From positions 15,865 through 23,356 of the forward strand of contig NHJS02000039.1 of the NCBI GenBank assembly GCA_002169115.2: a DNA stretch of 7,492 nt. Reading direction: 5' to 3'. The DNA comes from a bacterium TMED221 (GTDB lineage Bacteria; Actinomycetota; Acidimicrobiia; Actinomarinales; Actinomarinaceae). Position numbers and translations under genes: made by a program. Under the pieces are notes generated by a model. The model had not been told where the DNA came from. It was given only the letters and a program-made list of their open reading frames with translations, and did not search any database. Shown here piece after piece: positions 1 through 6,901 of the stretch. Each line of letters opens with the position of its first letter. Positions within the stretch are counted from its first letter, which is position 1.

Positions 1-561
1 CGTAAAATTGTTAGAAACTATAAAGAAAGTAAATTAGAATTTCCCCAACTCTCAGAAGTTGCAGAACATGCAATTAAAATACCGACTGCAGGTTTTTCCA
101 GAGGAATAGAAATAGTTCATATTTCAGAAAAAGAAAATATTATTACTATTGCAAAATATTCAAATGAAGATTCCTATGTTGCTAAAGGATTCGAAAAATG
201 GATATCAAAATCACTTTCTCTGTTTTTAATCATTATAAATACTGAGGCTTATCACGATAGATACAGACAGTTAGACAAAAAGCATGCAACAAATTCAGAA
301 GACTGGTCAATACCTTACTGGTTTGTTGATGCTGGAGCGTCAATGATGAATTGTATGTTACTCATTGAAGAAATTGGACTTAAGAGTGGGTTCTTGGGTT
401 CCCATAATATGGATATAGATAATATTAAAAATCACCTCTCTATACCAGATGATTACTTAATATTAGGTTTTGTAACCGCTGGAGTAGAAAAATCAGGCAA
501 TGTTAAAAAAAAGAATACAACAAGGAAAAAATTAATACATAATGAATATTTCACCAAATAA
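1..561 (+). CDS. Nitroreductase family protein, 5'-truncated by the window edge
   Basis: The reading frame is open from base 1 to the TAA at 559-561 (186 visible residues), so the start lies outside the window. Visible features are an RKIVRNYKES stretch near the left edge, matching the usual R-R-x-V-R-x-Y opening of nitroreductases; a TAGFSRG loop at residues 30-36, equivalent to the P-S-A-G-x-x-x-G FMN-phosphate region; a PYWFVDAGASMMNCMLL helix at about 104-120; and a closing ILGFVTAGVEK segment at about 154-164. Family members are flavin-dependent NAD(P)H oxidoreductases, usually homodimeric and cytoplasmic; the substrate cannot be deduced. The overall pattern resembles the actinobacterial/chloroflexotal branch as I remember it (inference). 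The internal ATG at 343 is not the start, because conserved sequence continues upstream. It overlaps the next gene by 20 bases. Only a few residues appear to be missing at the N-terminus. Confidence 0.85.
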   Translation, partial: RKIVRNYKESKLEFPQLSEVAEHAIKIPTAGFSRGIEIVHISEKENIITIAKYSNEDSYVAKGFEKWISKSLSLFLIIINTEAYHDRYRQLDKKHATNSEDWSIPYWFVDAGASMMNCMLLIEEIGLKSGFLGSHNMDIDNIKNHLSIPDDYLILGFVTAGVEKSGNVKKKNTTRKKLIHNEYFTK

Positions 562-1336
562 ATCCATCAGTTCTTTGACTAATCCAGAATTGAAATTTTT
601 AATCTCGCTTACCAAAAATAAAAATAGAAAATCAGAGAATAAATCTTTAGCAGAGGGTTACAGAGAGAATAGGTCACTAATCTCATCTGACTACGAAATA
701 GATACGCTTTACATATGTGAAGAATTGTTTATTGGAGAAAACAACTATGACTTGATAAGTCTGTTTAATAAAAAGAATGTTCGCATTGTTACCCTTACTA
801 AAAGGGTCTTCGAAGCAGTTTCCTATAGAGACAGACCTGATGGCATAATTTCTTTATTTATTCAGAAAAATTTAATGGTTAGCGAAGATGCAGTCGAAGG
901 ACCAATTTTGATTGCAGATCAAATTGAGAAGCCTGGAAACTTAGGAACTATGATAAGAACTGCCAAGTCTTTAGGCATAGAGAATATATTTTGTAGTGAT
1001 GAAATTACTGATTTTTATAATCCAAATGTTGTCAGAGCCTCAATTGGTCACATGTTCACACTAAATTTACTGAGCGATAGTACAGAAAATATAATTAAAC
1101 TTCTTAAAAAACATAATTATCAAATTATTTTAATGGATCCAGATTCAGAAAAACTTATTAATAATTTCCAACCCGAAAATAATTTCGCATTGGTTATTGG
1201 CTCTGAGCAATATGGTATTTCCAAAAAATGGCATGAGACTGAATGTACCAAACTTAAAATAGATTCGTTGAACGATGTAGATTCCATAAATGCATCAACT
1301 GCTGCCGCAATTTCAATGTGGGAGTTACTAAAATAA
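542..1336 (+). CDS. TrmH/SpoU-family RNA 2'-O-methyltransferase
   Basis: This 264-residue protein is predicted to be a SAM-dependent methyltransferase that acts on a ribose 2'-OH of rRNA or tRNA in the cytoplasm. The N-terminal ~110 residues look like the SpoU substrate-binding domain (SLAEGYRENRSLI at about 35-47). The C-terminal SPOUT knot domain carries all three motifs: motif 1 around KPGNLGTMIRTA (130-141, with N133 and R139), motif 2 VIGSEQYGIS (218-227, with E222) and motif 3 DSINASTAAAI (247-257, with N250). Length is usual for the TsnR/RlmB-like group. The ATG at 542 lies 20 bases inside the nitroreductase gene and has an AAGGA at 522-526, somewhat far upstream (15 bases); translational coupling is likely. 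The exact target nucleotide (23S rRNA versus tRNA) cannot be told from sequence alone, so no symbol is given. Confidence 0.9.
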   Translation: MNISPNKSISSLTNPELKFLISLTKNKNRKSENKSLAEGYRENRSLISSDYEIDTLYICEELFIGENNYDLISLFNKKNVRIVTLTKRVFEAVSYRDRPDGIISLFIQKNLMVSEDAVEGPILIADQIEKPGNLGTMIRTAKSLGIENIFCSDEITDFYNPNVVRASIGHMFTLNLLSDSTENIIKLLKKHNYQIILMDPDSEKLINNFQPENNFALVIGSEQYGISKKWHETECTKLKIDSLNDVDSINASTAAAISMWELLK

Positions 1337-1341
1337 GAAAT

Positions 1342-1833
1342 ATGGATAATTCCATTTGCATACTTGACATAGAGACTACTGGATTTGAACCAGGTGAAGC
1401 TGAAATTATTGAACTATTTATTTTAAAGATTGTAAATGAAGAAATTATTGATGAGTTTTATTCACTTTTTAAACCTACTATTTCAATTAAAAATTCGCAC
1501 ATTCATGGTATTACTGATGAGAAAGTCGAGAATTCACCATCTATTGAGGACAGATCTAGCGACATCTTAAGCTTTATTGAAAAATCTGTATTACTTGGAC
1601 ACAATATAGACAATTTTGATTTAAAGTTCTTGAACTATTTTTTAAAAGAAGAACTTCCAAACCAAACAATTGATACTTTAAATATCAGTAGGTCGAAACT
1701 TGGAAATAAAGTTAAAAATCATAAATTAATGACATTAGCTGAGTACTTCAATGTAGTTAGCCCAACTCATACTGCTAGAGACGATGTAATGACAACTTTT
1801 GAGGTTTATAAAAAACTATCCTCAATACAATAA
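1342..1833 (+). CDS. DEDDh 3'-5' exonuclease (DnaQ-like)
   Basis: With the ATG at 1342 the protein is 163 residues and consists of little more than one RNase T/DnaQ exonuclease domain. All three motifs are visible: ExoI ILDIETTG (D9, E11), ExoII GHNIDNFDLKFL (H87, D93) and ExoIII HTARDD (H143, D148). The order and spacing are those of the DEDDh class, which uses two metal ions to remove nucleotides from 3' ends. The HIHGITDEKV stretch (about 53-62) and the TLNISR stretch resemble the epsilon subunit/PolC exonuclease group. It could be a stand-alone proofreading subunit or a general DNA/RNA trimming exonuclease; there is no polymerase gene nearby to decide. An in-frame ATG at 1318 would add eight residues and overlap the methyltransferase gene. 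I prefer 1342 because the domain then begins close to the N-terminus, as is usual, and because a GGAG lies upstream at 1321-1324 (distant, 17 bases). Confidence 0.88.
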   Translation: MDNSICILDIETTGFEPGEAEIIELFILKIVNEEIIDEFYSLFKPTISIKNSHIHGITDEKVENSPSIEDRSSDILSFIEKSVLLGHNIDNFDLKFLNYFLKEELPNQTIDTLNISRSKLGNKVKNHKLMTLAEYFNVVSPTHTARDDVMTTFEVYKKLSSIQ

Positions 1834-1837
1834 TCTT

Positions 1838-2434
1838 GTGAGTATAAATTATTTAAATGTAAAAAACCTAACACTTGGTTACGGAAATAATATTGTTATA
1901 AATAATATTAATTTGTCACTTAAGAGCAATAAAAACTATCAAATAATTGGTGGTAACGGTGTAGGCAAATCCACACTATTAAATTTTATTTCAAACAATT
2001 TTCAGGGAAATACGTTCAATTCAATTATCGAGTCTGAGCAAATGCGAATATTAGAAATTTCCAATGAACCAACATTAAATTTAAACTTATCTTTGCTGGA
2101 AAACTGTTTTTATTTTACTCAAGAAGCAATGCAAGAAGATAAAATTCAAAAACTCCTCAAAGAGTATGGGATGCACAGCTTCATGAATGATTTAGTTAAA
2201 AATTTTTCAAGTGGAATGGTGAAGCGTTCGGAGATTGCCATAGCTAAAATGATTGATCCAGAAATACTATGTATTGATGAACCGTTAAATTATCTAGACA
2301 AAGAGGGAGTAGAGCTTTTAACAAAACTGCTAAAAAGCAGATTCGAAGTAGGTAAAAGCAACATTTTAGCCTCCCAAGAGTCGTTAAATATTTTTGAAGA
2401 TAACTATGAAACGATTGATTTGAATGTTTATTAA
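1838..2434 (+). CDS. ccmA: Heme exporter ATP-binding protein CcmA
   Basis: This is the ABC ATPase of cytochrome c maturation System I. With CcmB it uses ATP hydrolysis to release holo-CcmE from the CcmC complex. With the GTG start at 1838 it has 198 residues, the usual CcmA length. Walker A is GGNGVGKST (38-46), the signature is FSSGM (123-127, in place of LSGGQ), and Walker B is ILCIDEP (143-149) with D147 and the catalytic-base candidate E148. The D-loop LD follows at 153-154. The H-switch position reads ILASQE where CcmA and other ABC ATPases normally have T-H-D or S-H-E, so His appears replaced by Gln180. An in-frame TTG at 1799 would add 13 unconserved residues inside the exonuclease gene; the GTG four bases after that gene's stop is the better start. 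Identity as CcmA rests on the ATPase motifs plus the following ccmB-ccmC-ccmE-ccmF genes. Confidence 0.92.
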   Translation: MSINYLNVKNLTLGYGNNIVINNINLSLKSNKNYQIIGGNGVGKSTLLNFISNNFQGNTFNSIIESEQMRILEISNEPTLNLNLSLLENCFYFTQEAMQEDKIQKLLKEYGMHSFMNDLVKNFSSGMVKRSEIAIAKMIDPEILCIDEPLNYLDKEGVELLTKLLKSRFEVGKSNILASQESLNIFEDNYETIDLNVY

Positions 2435-3065
2435 TAATTTTTTAATTAAGAAAGAACTTCTAAATGAATATAGAAACAATACATCTTTATTTTTAATAAC
2501 TCCCACTATTGTTGTTTTAGTTTTAGTTTTTCCTATTTTATCTGAGAACAGATTTGTCGTTGATGATGACTTCTTCATAATCAATCAATTATTGTTTTTG
2601 CTATTTTTCACCACATTATTTTCTATAAGAAATCCACTTAACCAAGCTAAACTTCGTCGGGAATTAAATTTTGCAAATATAGAGCGACATTATTTTTTCA
2701 GATGTAAAACAATTTCAGAATTTTTAATATATTTCCCACAAGCATTGATCTTATTGGCTTTATTTTCAGTGTTTACAAACACAGGTATAAAAAGTAACCC
2801 CATCTACTTTGTAGTCTCTATTGTTTTCTTTTCAGTAAATTCAATAATGATAAATCTAATTTTTCAAATGTTTACAGCTTTTAGTAATAGATTTGTTCAA
2901 TTCATACTTATGGTGCCCGTTTTTATGTCTTTATCTTTCTTTGTTGCCCCAATCTGGTTAGGTATAAATCCAAATTTAACTAATATTTACTTAGTGATGT
3001 ATTTAGGAATTACTTTATTAATTTCTGCTTACACTAACTGGATCTTACAGAAAGATTTGAAATGA
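2424..3065 (+). CDS. ccmB: Heme exporter membrane protein CcmB
   Basis: A 213-residue integral membrane protein, close to the ~220 residues usual for CcmB, the permease subunit that pairs with CcmA. About six hydrophobic segments are visible: roughly 23-39, 50-67, 100-118, 126-149, 157-178 and 186-206. The N-terminal cytoplasmic FLIKKELLNEYRN stretch and the charged loop between segments 2 and 3 (NPLNQAKLRRELNFANIERH, about 70-89) correspond to the CcmB amphipathic region that is expected to contact the ATPase. The sequence is poorly conserved in general, so the call depends strongly on position: it overlaps ccmA by 11 bases and ccmC by an ATGA. An 11-base overlap with the ATPase gene suggests coupled translation and balanced subunit production. 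Confidence 0.88.
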   Translation: MFINNFLIKKELLNEYRNNTSLFLITPTIVVLVLVFPILSENRFVVDDDFFIINQLLFLLFFTTLFSIRNPLNQAKLRRELNFANIERHYFFRCKTISEFLIYFPQALILLALFSVFTNTGIKSNPIYFVVSIVFFSVNSIMINLIFQMFTAFSNRFVQFILMVPVFMSLSFFVAPIWLGINPNLTNIYLVMYLGITLLISAYTNWILQKDLK

Positions 3066-3730
3066 TATTTTATGGCTCTTTAATATTATGGGCTATCACA
3101 GTGGCTTTTGGTCCATATGATGTAACTCAAGGTATTTCATCTAAGCTTCTTTATGTACACGTACCTACTGTTTGGATAGCATATTTAGGCTACTCACTCA
3201 CTTTTGTATACTCATTGCTGTATATAGTTAAAAAAGATCATAAATATGATGTACTAGCCTCTTCGAATGCAAAATCAGGAGTTTTATTTACAGTAACCAC
3301 CTTGATTGCCGGTTCAGCTTGGGGAAAAGCAACATGGGGTACTTGGTGGGGTTGGGGGGATGCAAGATTAAATTTAACAGCAATACTTTTACTTGTATAT
3401 TTAGGTTATTTAGCTTCTCGCAAATTCACTGATGACCTTGGTAAGACTTCAAGAAACTCCGCTTTCATTGGTATATTTGGAATCATTCAGCTTCCAATAT
3501 TACATTTTAGTGTAATTTGGTGGAGGTCCGTTCACCAACAAGCATCTATTTTAAGTCAGGAGGCTGTTTCTACAGGAAGCGCGCCGATGTCATCAGATAT
3601 TCTCACTACCCTACTTATTTCAGTACTTTTAGTCACATTATTACATTTCTCACTTTTAAAAAGATTTAAAATTTCAGCCGACACTTTATGGAATGATTAC
3701 CTGAATCCAAAGAACAGAGTTAAAATTTAA
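3062..3730 (+). CDS. ccmC: Heme-handling WWD protein CcmC
   Basis: This membrane protein of the WWD (heme handling) family delivers heme to CcmE and forms the covalent heme-CcmE intermediate on the outer face of the cytoplasmic membrane. In its 222 residues (E. coli CcmC is about 245) I see the first heme-ligand histidine in LLYVHVPTVWIAY (H33), the WWD signature WGKATWGTWWGWGDARL (87-103) and the second ligand in VIWWRSVHQQAS (H158). Six hydrophobic segments surround these: about 1-16, 34-56, 73-89, 104-119, 133-152 and 181-199. The ATG overlaps the ccmB stop as ATGA. The N-terminus is short but still contains the first membrane segment, so it appears complete. A CcsA/ResC (System II) identity is unlikely given the small size and the ccmA-ccmB and ccmE neighbours. 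Confidence 0.96.
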   Translation: MIFYGSLILWAITVAFGPYDVTQGISSKLLYVHVPTVWIAYLGYSLTFVYSLLYIVKKDHKYDVLASSNAKSGVLFTVTTLIAGSAWGKATWGTWWGWGDARLNLTAILLLVYLGYLASRKFTDDLGKTSRNSAFIGIFGIIQLPILHFSVIWWRSVHQQASILSQEAVSTGSAPMSSDILTTLLISVLLVTLLHFSLLKRFKISADTLWNDYLNPKNRVKI

Positions 3731-3734
3731 TCAA

Positions 3735-4142
3735 GTGAACAAAAATTTTGTATTAATTCTATTAGGAATATCGTTAGTAACTTATTCAAGTATTCAAATA
3801 GCTTCGAATAATACTATTTTTTACTACACAACAAGTGAAGCATTTGAAAACATTGATGTTTCTCAATCTGAGAGAATAAAACTTGGAGGGTTCGTAGAGG
3901 TTAATTCAATCTCAAAAACACCTAATGCCGAGACAAAATTTACGATAACCGATGGAAATAAAAAAGTTGGTATAGTTTTTGATGGATTTATACCAGAACT
4001 TTTTCAAGAAGAAATGGGAGTAATCCTTGATGGATACTTCATAAATCAGGTTTTTTATTCTGATGATATGTTGGTTAAACATGACAATGAATACATTTCT
4101 GAAGATGGCCAGAGTTATGATGTTGAAAATTATTCAGAATGA
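3735..4142 (+). CDS. ccmE: Periplasmic heme chaperone CcmE
   Basis: CcmE binds heme covalently through one histidine and carries it from CcmC to the CcmF/CcmH ligase. The 135-residue protein has a single N-terminal membrane anchor (about 4-22), then an OB-fold domain outside the membrane. Conserved features are KLGGFVEVNSI (49-59), KFTITDG (68-74), VFDGFIPELFQEEMGVILDG (81-100) and the heme-binding motif VKHDNEY, with H116 and Y120 in the classic H-x3-Y spacing. This is the His-type chaperone, not the C-x3-Y variant known from some archaea and sulfate reducers. The C-terminal tail after Y120 is short and acidic. It starts with GTG at 3735, four bases after the ccmC stop, with no Shine-Dalgarno sequence, and ends as an ATGA overlap with ccmF. 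Confidence 0.96.
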   Translation: MNKNFVLILLGISLVTYSSIQIASNNTIFYYTTSEAFENIDVSQSERIKLGGFVEVNSISKTPNAETKFTITDGNKKVGIVFDGFIPELFQEEMGVILDGYFINQVFYSDDMLVKHDNEYISEDGQSYDVENYSE

Positions 4143-6031
4143 TTTCTAGTATAGGCCTTATCATAAGCTGGTTATGCTTACTAAATCTAATAATACTTTT
4201 AGTATCAAGTAACAAATTTCGTATTCAGTTATTAATAAGATTAAATCTACTCTTAAACTTTTTGCTATTTTGCATCTTAGAGATTGCATTGTTTATTGAT
4301 GATTTTTCTATAAGTTATGTTGCCAATTATTCAGCAAAGAGTACACCTCCCGTTTACAAATTTGCTTCTTTGTGGGGTTCTTTAGATGGCTCCATTCTTT
4401 TATGGAATCTAGTTCTGGGAGCCTATTTTTTGATATACATAAAATACTATAAAAAGAATACCCAAAATGCAGATATTAAAATATTTACAACAATCATTAT
4501 CTTTTTTACAAGCTACACGATATTTAGTTCGTCGCCATTTGCAGGTTGTGTTGAATTAGCTTCAGTAGGTTGTCAGTCTTCATCACTACTGCCCTTTCAA
4601 GATCTAGTTTCTTCACTGGAGGGAAGGGGTCCTAACCCACTTCTGCAGAATCATCCCCTGATGGCAATTCACCCACCAATTTTATATTTTGGATATATCG
4701 GCTTAGTTTTACCTTTTGTAATTACAACAAGTTATTTTTTTAGAAAAGATACTTCAAGTAATTGGGTCCAACTAGCCTCCGAATCAACTTTTTATCCTTG
4801 GTTATTCTTAACTGCCGGAATAACACTTGGTGCAGCTTGGTCATATGAAGTTCTGGGATGGGGTGGGTATTGGGCTTGGGATCCAGTAGAAAATGTTTCT
4901 TTCATTCCGTGGCTCCTTGCTACCGCCTTTCTTCACTCTTCTAAGACACAGGTGAATGAATCTGCTCTCTTAAATTGGAATTACTTCCTTGGTGGTTTAA
5001 TGTTTTTATCAACAATTTTTGGTACATTCATTACTCGCTCAGGAGTATTGATTTCGGTTCATGCTTTTTCTAATGGAAATATAGGTGTTTTTCTTCTTTC
5101 TGGATTAGCCTTTTTTACGTTATTTTTTCTATACTCAGGATCTAAAAATATTAAATATTTTTCGACATCAAAAAAAATTAAATATATCTTTGGAAAATCG
5201 TCATTTTTTGTAGCTAATAACATACTACTTTTTGTGTCTGCATTAATTGTTTTTATTGGAACCATTTATCCGATATTTTATGAAACTTTGTATCAAAGAC
5301 AGCTGACGATTGGAAGAACCTTTTTTGATATCTTAATTGGACCTATTTTGATTATGTTAATTTTCCTAATGATATTTTCGACAAAAATTACCATAAAGAA
5401 TATTAACTTTAATAGATGGCTCCAAACTAATCTTAAAATTATCAACTCATCATTGATATCGACTATTTTCTTCTCTTACGTATACCAACTAAATTATTTA
5501 AGTATATTGAGTCTGTTTGGATCAACTATGCTAGTTATCACAGTTCTTTTAAACCTCGTTCAAGAGAAAAAATTAAATAAAATTAAGGGGTCTTACTGGT
5601 CCGGACAAATTGCACATTTAGGGATTGGTCTTTTTGCTATAGGTTTGTTGCTAAATGTAAGTCAAAGCTACTCTGACGAATTTATAACTAGTGAAGGTTC
5701 AATAATAACTTTCGGAAATAATAATTACATGATTGAAAAGTCCTATGAGGTTAGAAGAGATGAAAAAGATGTTATAAATTTACCAATAAAGTCTAATGAT
5801 AAATATAAAAATGCATCTTTGAATATATTTAGAAACTCATCTCAACAGGCTATAAGTTCACCAGCAATATTTCGCGATTTAGAATCTGATACCTACGTGA
5901 CTATTAAATTTATTGATGCGAATAGCTATAAATTAATATTTAGAAAAAATTATGGAATATTAATAATGTGGATGGGGTTAGCTCTAAGCACTCTCTCTGT
6001 AATTCCAAGAATTAGGGCAAATGAAAAATAG
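4139..6031 (+). CDS. ccmF: Cytochrome c heme lyase subunit CcmF
   Basis: CcmF is the large WWD membrane protein that accepts heme from holo-CcmE and ligates it to apocytochrome c. At 630 residues it is full length (E. coli about 647). The GRGPNPLLQNHPLMAIHPPILYFGY block (162-186) includes H178, the first external heme ligand. The WWD motif is LGWGGYWAWDPVENVSFIPW (239-258), followed by H266 (LLATAFLHS). H308 (LISVHAF) is the second external ligand, and H493 (QIAHLGIG) is the likely partner of H266 for the structural b heme. More than ten hydrophobic segments run along the chain, with a final one at about 605-622; an extracytoplasmic domain lies at roughly 508-600. Just before the first ligand, residues 135-161 form a loop with two cysteines (C137, C145). 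It overlaps ccmE by 4 bases and ccmH by 11 bases. Confidence 0.97.
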   Translation: MISSIGLIISWLCLLNLIILLVSSNKFRIQLLIRLNLLLNFLLFCILEIALFIDDFSISYVANYSAKSTPPVYKFASLWGSLDGSILLWNLVLGAYFLIYIKYYKKNTQNADIKIFTTIIIFFTSYTIFSSSPFAGCVELASVGCQSSSLLPFQDLVSSLEGRGPNPLLQNHPLMAIHPPILYFGYIGLVLPFVITTSYFFRKDTSSNWVQLASESTFYPWLFLTAGITLGAAWSYEVLGWGGYWAWDPVENVSFIPWLLATAFLHSSKTQVNESALLNWNYFLGGLMFLSTIFGTFITRSGVLISVHAFSNGNIGVFLLSGLAFFTLFFLYSGSKNIKYFSTSKKIKYIFGKSSFFVANNILLFVSALIVFIGTIYPIFYETLYQRQLTIGRTFFDILIGPILIMLIFLMIFSTKITIKNINFNRWLQTNLKIINSSLISTIFFSYVYQLNYLSILSLFGSTMLVITVLLNLVQEKKLNKIKGSYWSGQIAHLGIGLFAIGLLLNVSQSYSDEFITSEGSIITFGNNNYMIEKSYEVRRDEKDVINLPIKSNDKYKNASLNIFRNSSQQAISSPAIFRDLESDTYVTIKFIDANSYKLIFRKNYGILIMWMGLALSTLSVIPRIRANEK

Positions 6032-6374
6032 ATACACTCTTGGAATACTATTGATAGTTTTGCTGCTACTTCCAAATCTTTATGAAGATGCTGACTCAAG
6101 GTTTGAGGCTTGGAGTAAAAATTTACTATGCCCAGTATGCCAAGGTGAGACTATTTTTGACTCCCCATCAGAATATGCAGATGATATGCGATCAATCCTA
6201 AGGGAACAAATAGATAAAGATTTATCGGATGATGAAATCTTTACTTACTGGGTATCAAGATTTGGTGAAAGAATAATTACCAATCCTCAAAACAAAAATT
6301 TTGAAATAATTCTTATACCCTTAATATTATCAATATTTTTTGGAGCTATGTTCATAAAGAAGGTTCTTAAATGA
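6021..6374 (+). CDS. ccmH: Cytochrome c-type biogenesis protein CcmH (thiol-reducing subunit)
   Basis: This 117-residue protein corresponds to the N-terminal (CcmH/CycL-like) half of the long E. coli CcmH. It has an N-terminal signal/anchor (about 6-19), a small three-helix domain with the redox motif LLCPVCQG (C37, C40), the conserved sequence SEYADDMRSILREQI (50-64), a YWVSRFGERII segment (76-86), and a C-terminal membrane segment (about 95-112). The two cysteines reduce the CXXCH disulfide of apocytochrome c before heme attachment. The gene starts inside ccmF (11-base overlap), with an AGGG at 6014-6017 close upstream. It ends as ATGA with the TPR gene, which probably supplies the CcmI-like half of the complex. 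Confidence 0.95.
   Translation: MKNRYTLGILLIVLLLLPNLYEDADSRFEAWSKNLLCPVCQGETIFDSPSEYADDMRSILREQIDKDLSDDEIFTYWVSRFGERIITNPQNKNFEIILIPLILSIFFGAMFIKKVLK
6358..6363 (+). promoter_or_regulatory. Shine-Dalgarno site of the TPR gene
   Basis: AGAAGG ends seven bases before the ATG at 6371 and is the clearest ribosome binding site of the operon. Most other starts here show no good Shine-Dalgarno sequence and sit at a stop codon, so they probably depend on coupling. It supports 6371 as the true start. Confidence 0.55.
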
Positions 6375-6901
6375 ACAAATGGTTATTTTCGTTACTAGCT
6401 ACCTTCAGTGTCTTTTTAATAATATTTATAAATCTAAATGACAATTCACAATCATCAATTAGGACAAACACTGAACTTGATAATGTTACAAATGAAGAAA
6501 TGGAAATTGTTGTAGCAGATAATCCTGATATATTTGCTATGAGGATTGCTTTAGCAAATAGGTATTTTGATGAAGTTAACTATTCAAAAGCCCTGCCCCA
6601 CTTCATGTATGTCGCTGAAAATAGTGATGAGATTGAACTCAAAAGTTATGCTCTAGCCCAAATAGGTTGGATGGTCTACGAGTCAGGAAATAAAGAAGTT
6701 GCTATAAATTACTTCGATGAATCTTTAACTATTAATCCTAATTCTTTAATCTCTAAATCTTATCTTGGCGTTCTGTATCTTCAGCAAGCAGAAACAGAGG
6801 ACCTGGGAATGAAGTTAATTACAGATTTACTTCTACTCGATTCTCTCAGTGATGAAGATAGAAATTTTTTAAAAGAGATAGTATCAACCTATGAAAATTA
6901 A
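6371..6901 (+). CDS. TPR protein, probable CcmI-like apocytochrome c chaperone
   Basis: The 176-residue protein has one N-terminal membrane segment (about 4-21), an acidic linker (about 22-52), and then two to three tetratricopeptide-like repeats: roughly 54-86 (ANRYFDEVNYSKALPHF), 93-125 (IGWMVYESGNKEVAINYF, ending INPN) and a weaker one at 126-160. In System I, the TPR domain of CcmI (or the C-terminal half of the long CcmH) binds the C-terminal helix of apocytochrome c and presents it to CcmF-CcmH. The location directly after ccmH (ATGA overlap) and before the CcmG-type thioredoxin supports that role. It is much shorter than CcmI proteins of about 400 residues and has one membrane segment instead of two. 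The function is inferred from fold and context, so no symbol is given. Confidence 0.75.
   Translation: MNKWLFSLLATFSVFLIIFINLNDNSQSSIRTNTELDNVTNEEMEIVVADNPDIFAMRIALANRYFDEVNYSKALPHFMYVAENSDEIELKSYALAQIGWMVYESGNKEVAINYFDESLTINPNSLISKSYLGVLYLQQAETEDLGMKLITDLLLLDSLSDEDRNFLKEIVSTYEN

Noticed and set aside
343..561. A short gene starting at the ATG at 343
   Set aside because: The same frame is open back to base 1 and encodes conserved nitroreductase sequence upstream, so this is only the tail of a truncated gene.
1364..1369. Perfect -35 hexamer TTGACA
   Set aside because: It encodes part of the ExoI catalytic motif of the exonuclease, and no -10 element is present at 16-19 bases downstream.
1799..1837. 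TTG at 1799 as the start of ccmA
   Set aside because: The 13 extra residues are unlike CcmA N-termini and overlap the end of the exonuclease gene. The GTG at 1838 gives the usual length and matches the ccmC-ccmE junction.
2384..2584. Minus-strand open frame of 66 codons
   Set aside because: It lies opposite the end of ccmA and the first part of ccmB, shows no recognisable motif, and runs against a solid plus-strand operon.
3062..3730. CcmC as a System II CcsA/ResC protein
   Set aside because: Both families share the WWD motif, but the length of 222 residues, the two-His layout and the flanking ccmAB and ccmE genes fit CcmC.
5059..5265. Minus-strand open frame of 68 codons
   Set aside because: It lies wholly opposite ccmF, has no recognisable features, and is explained as a chance shadow frame.
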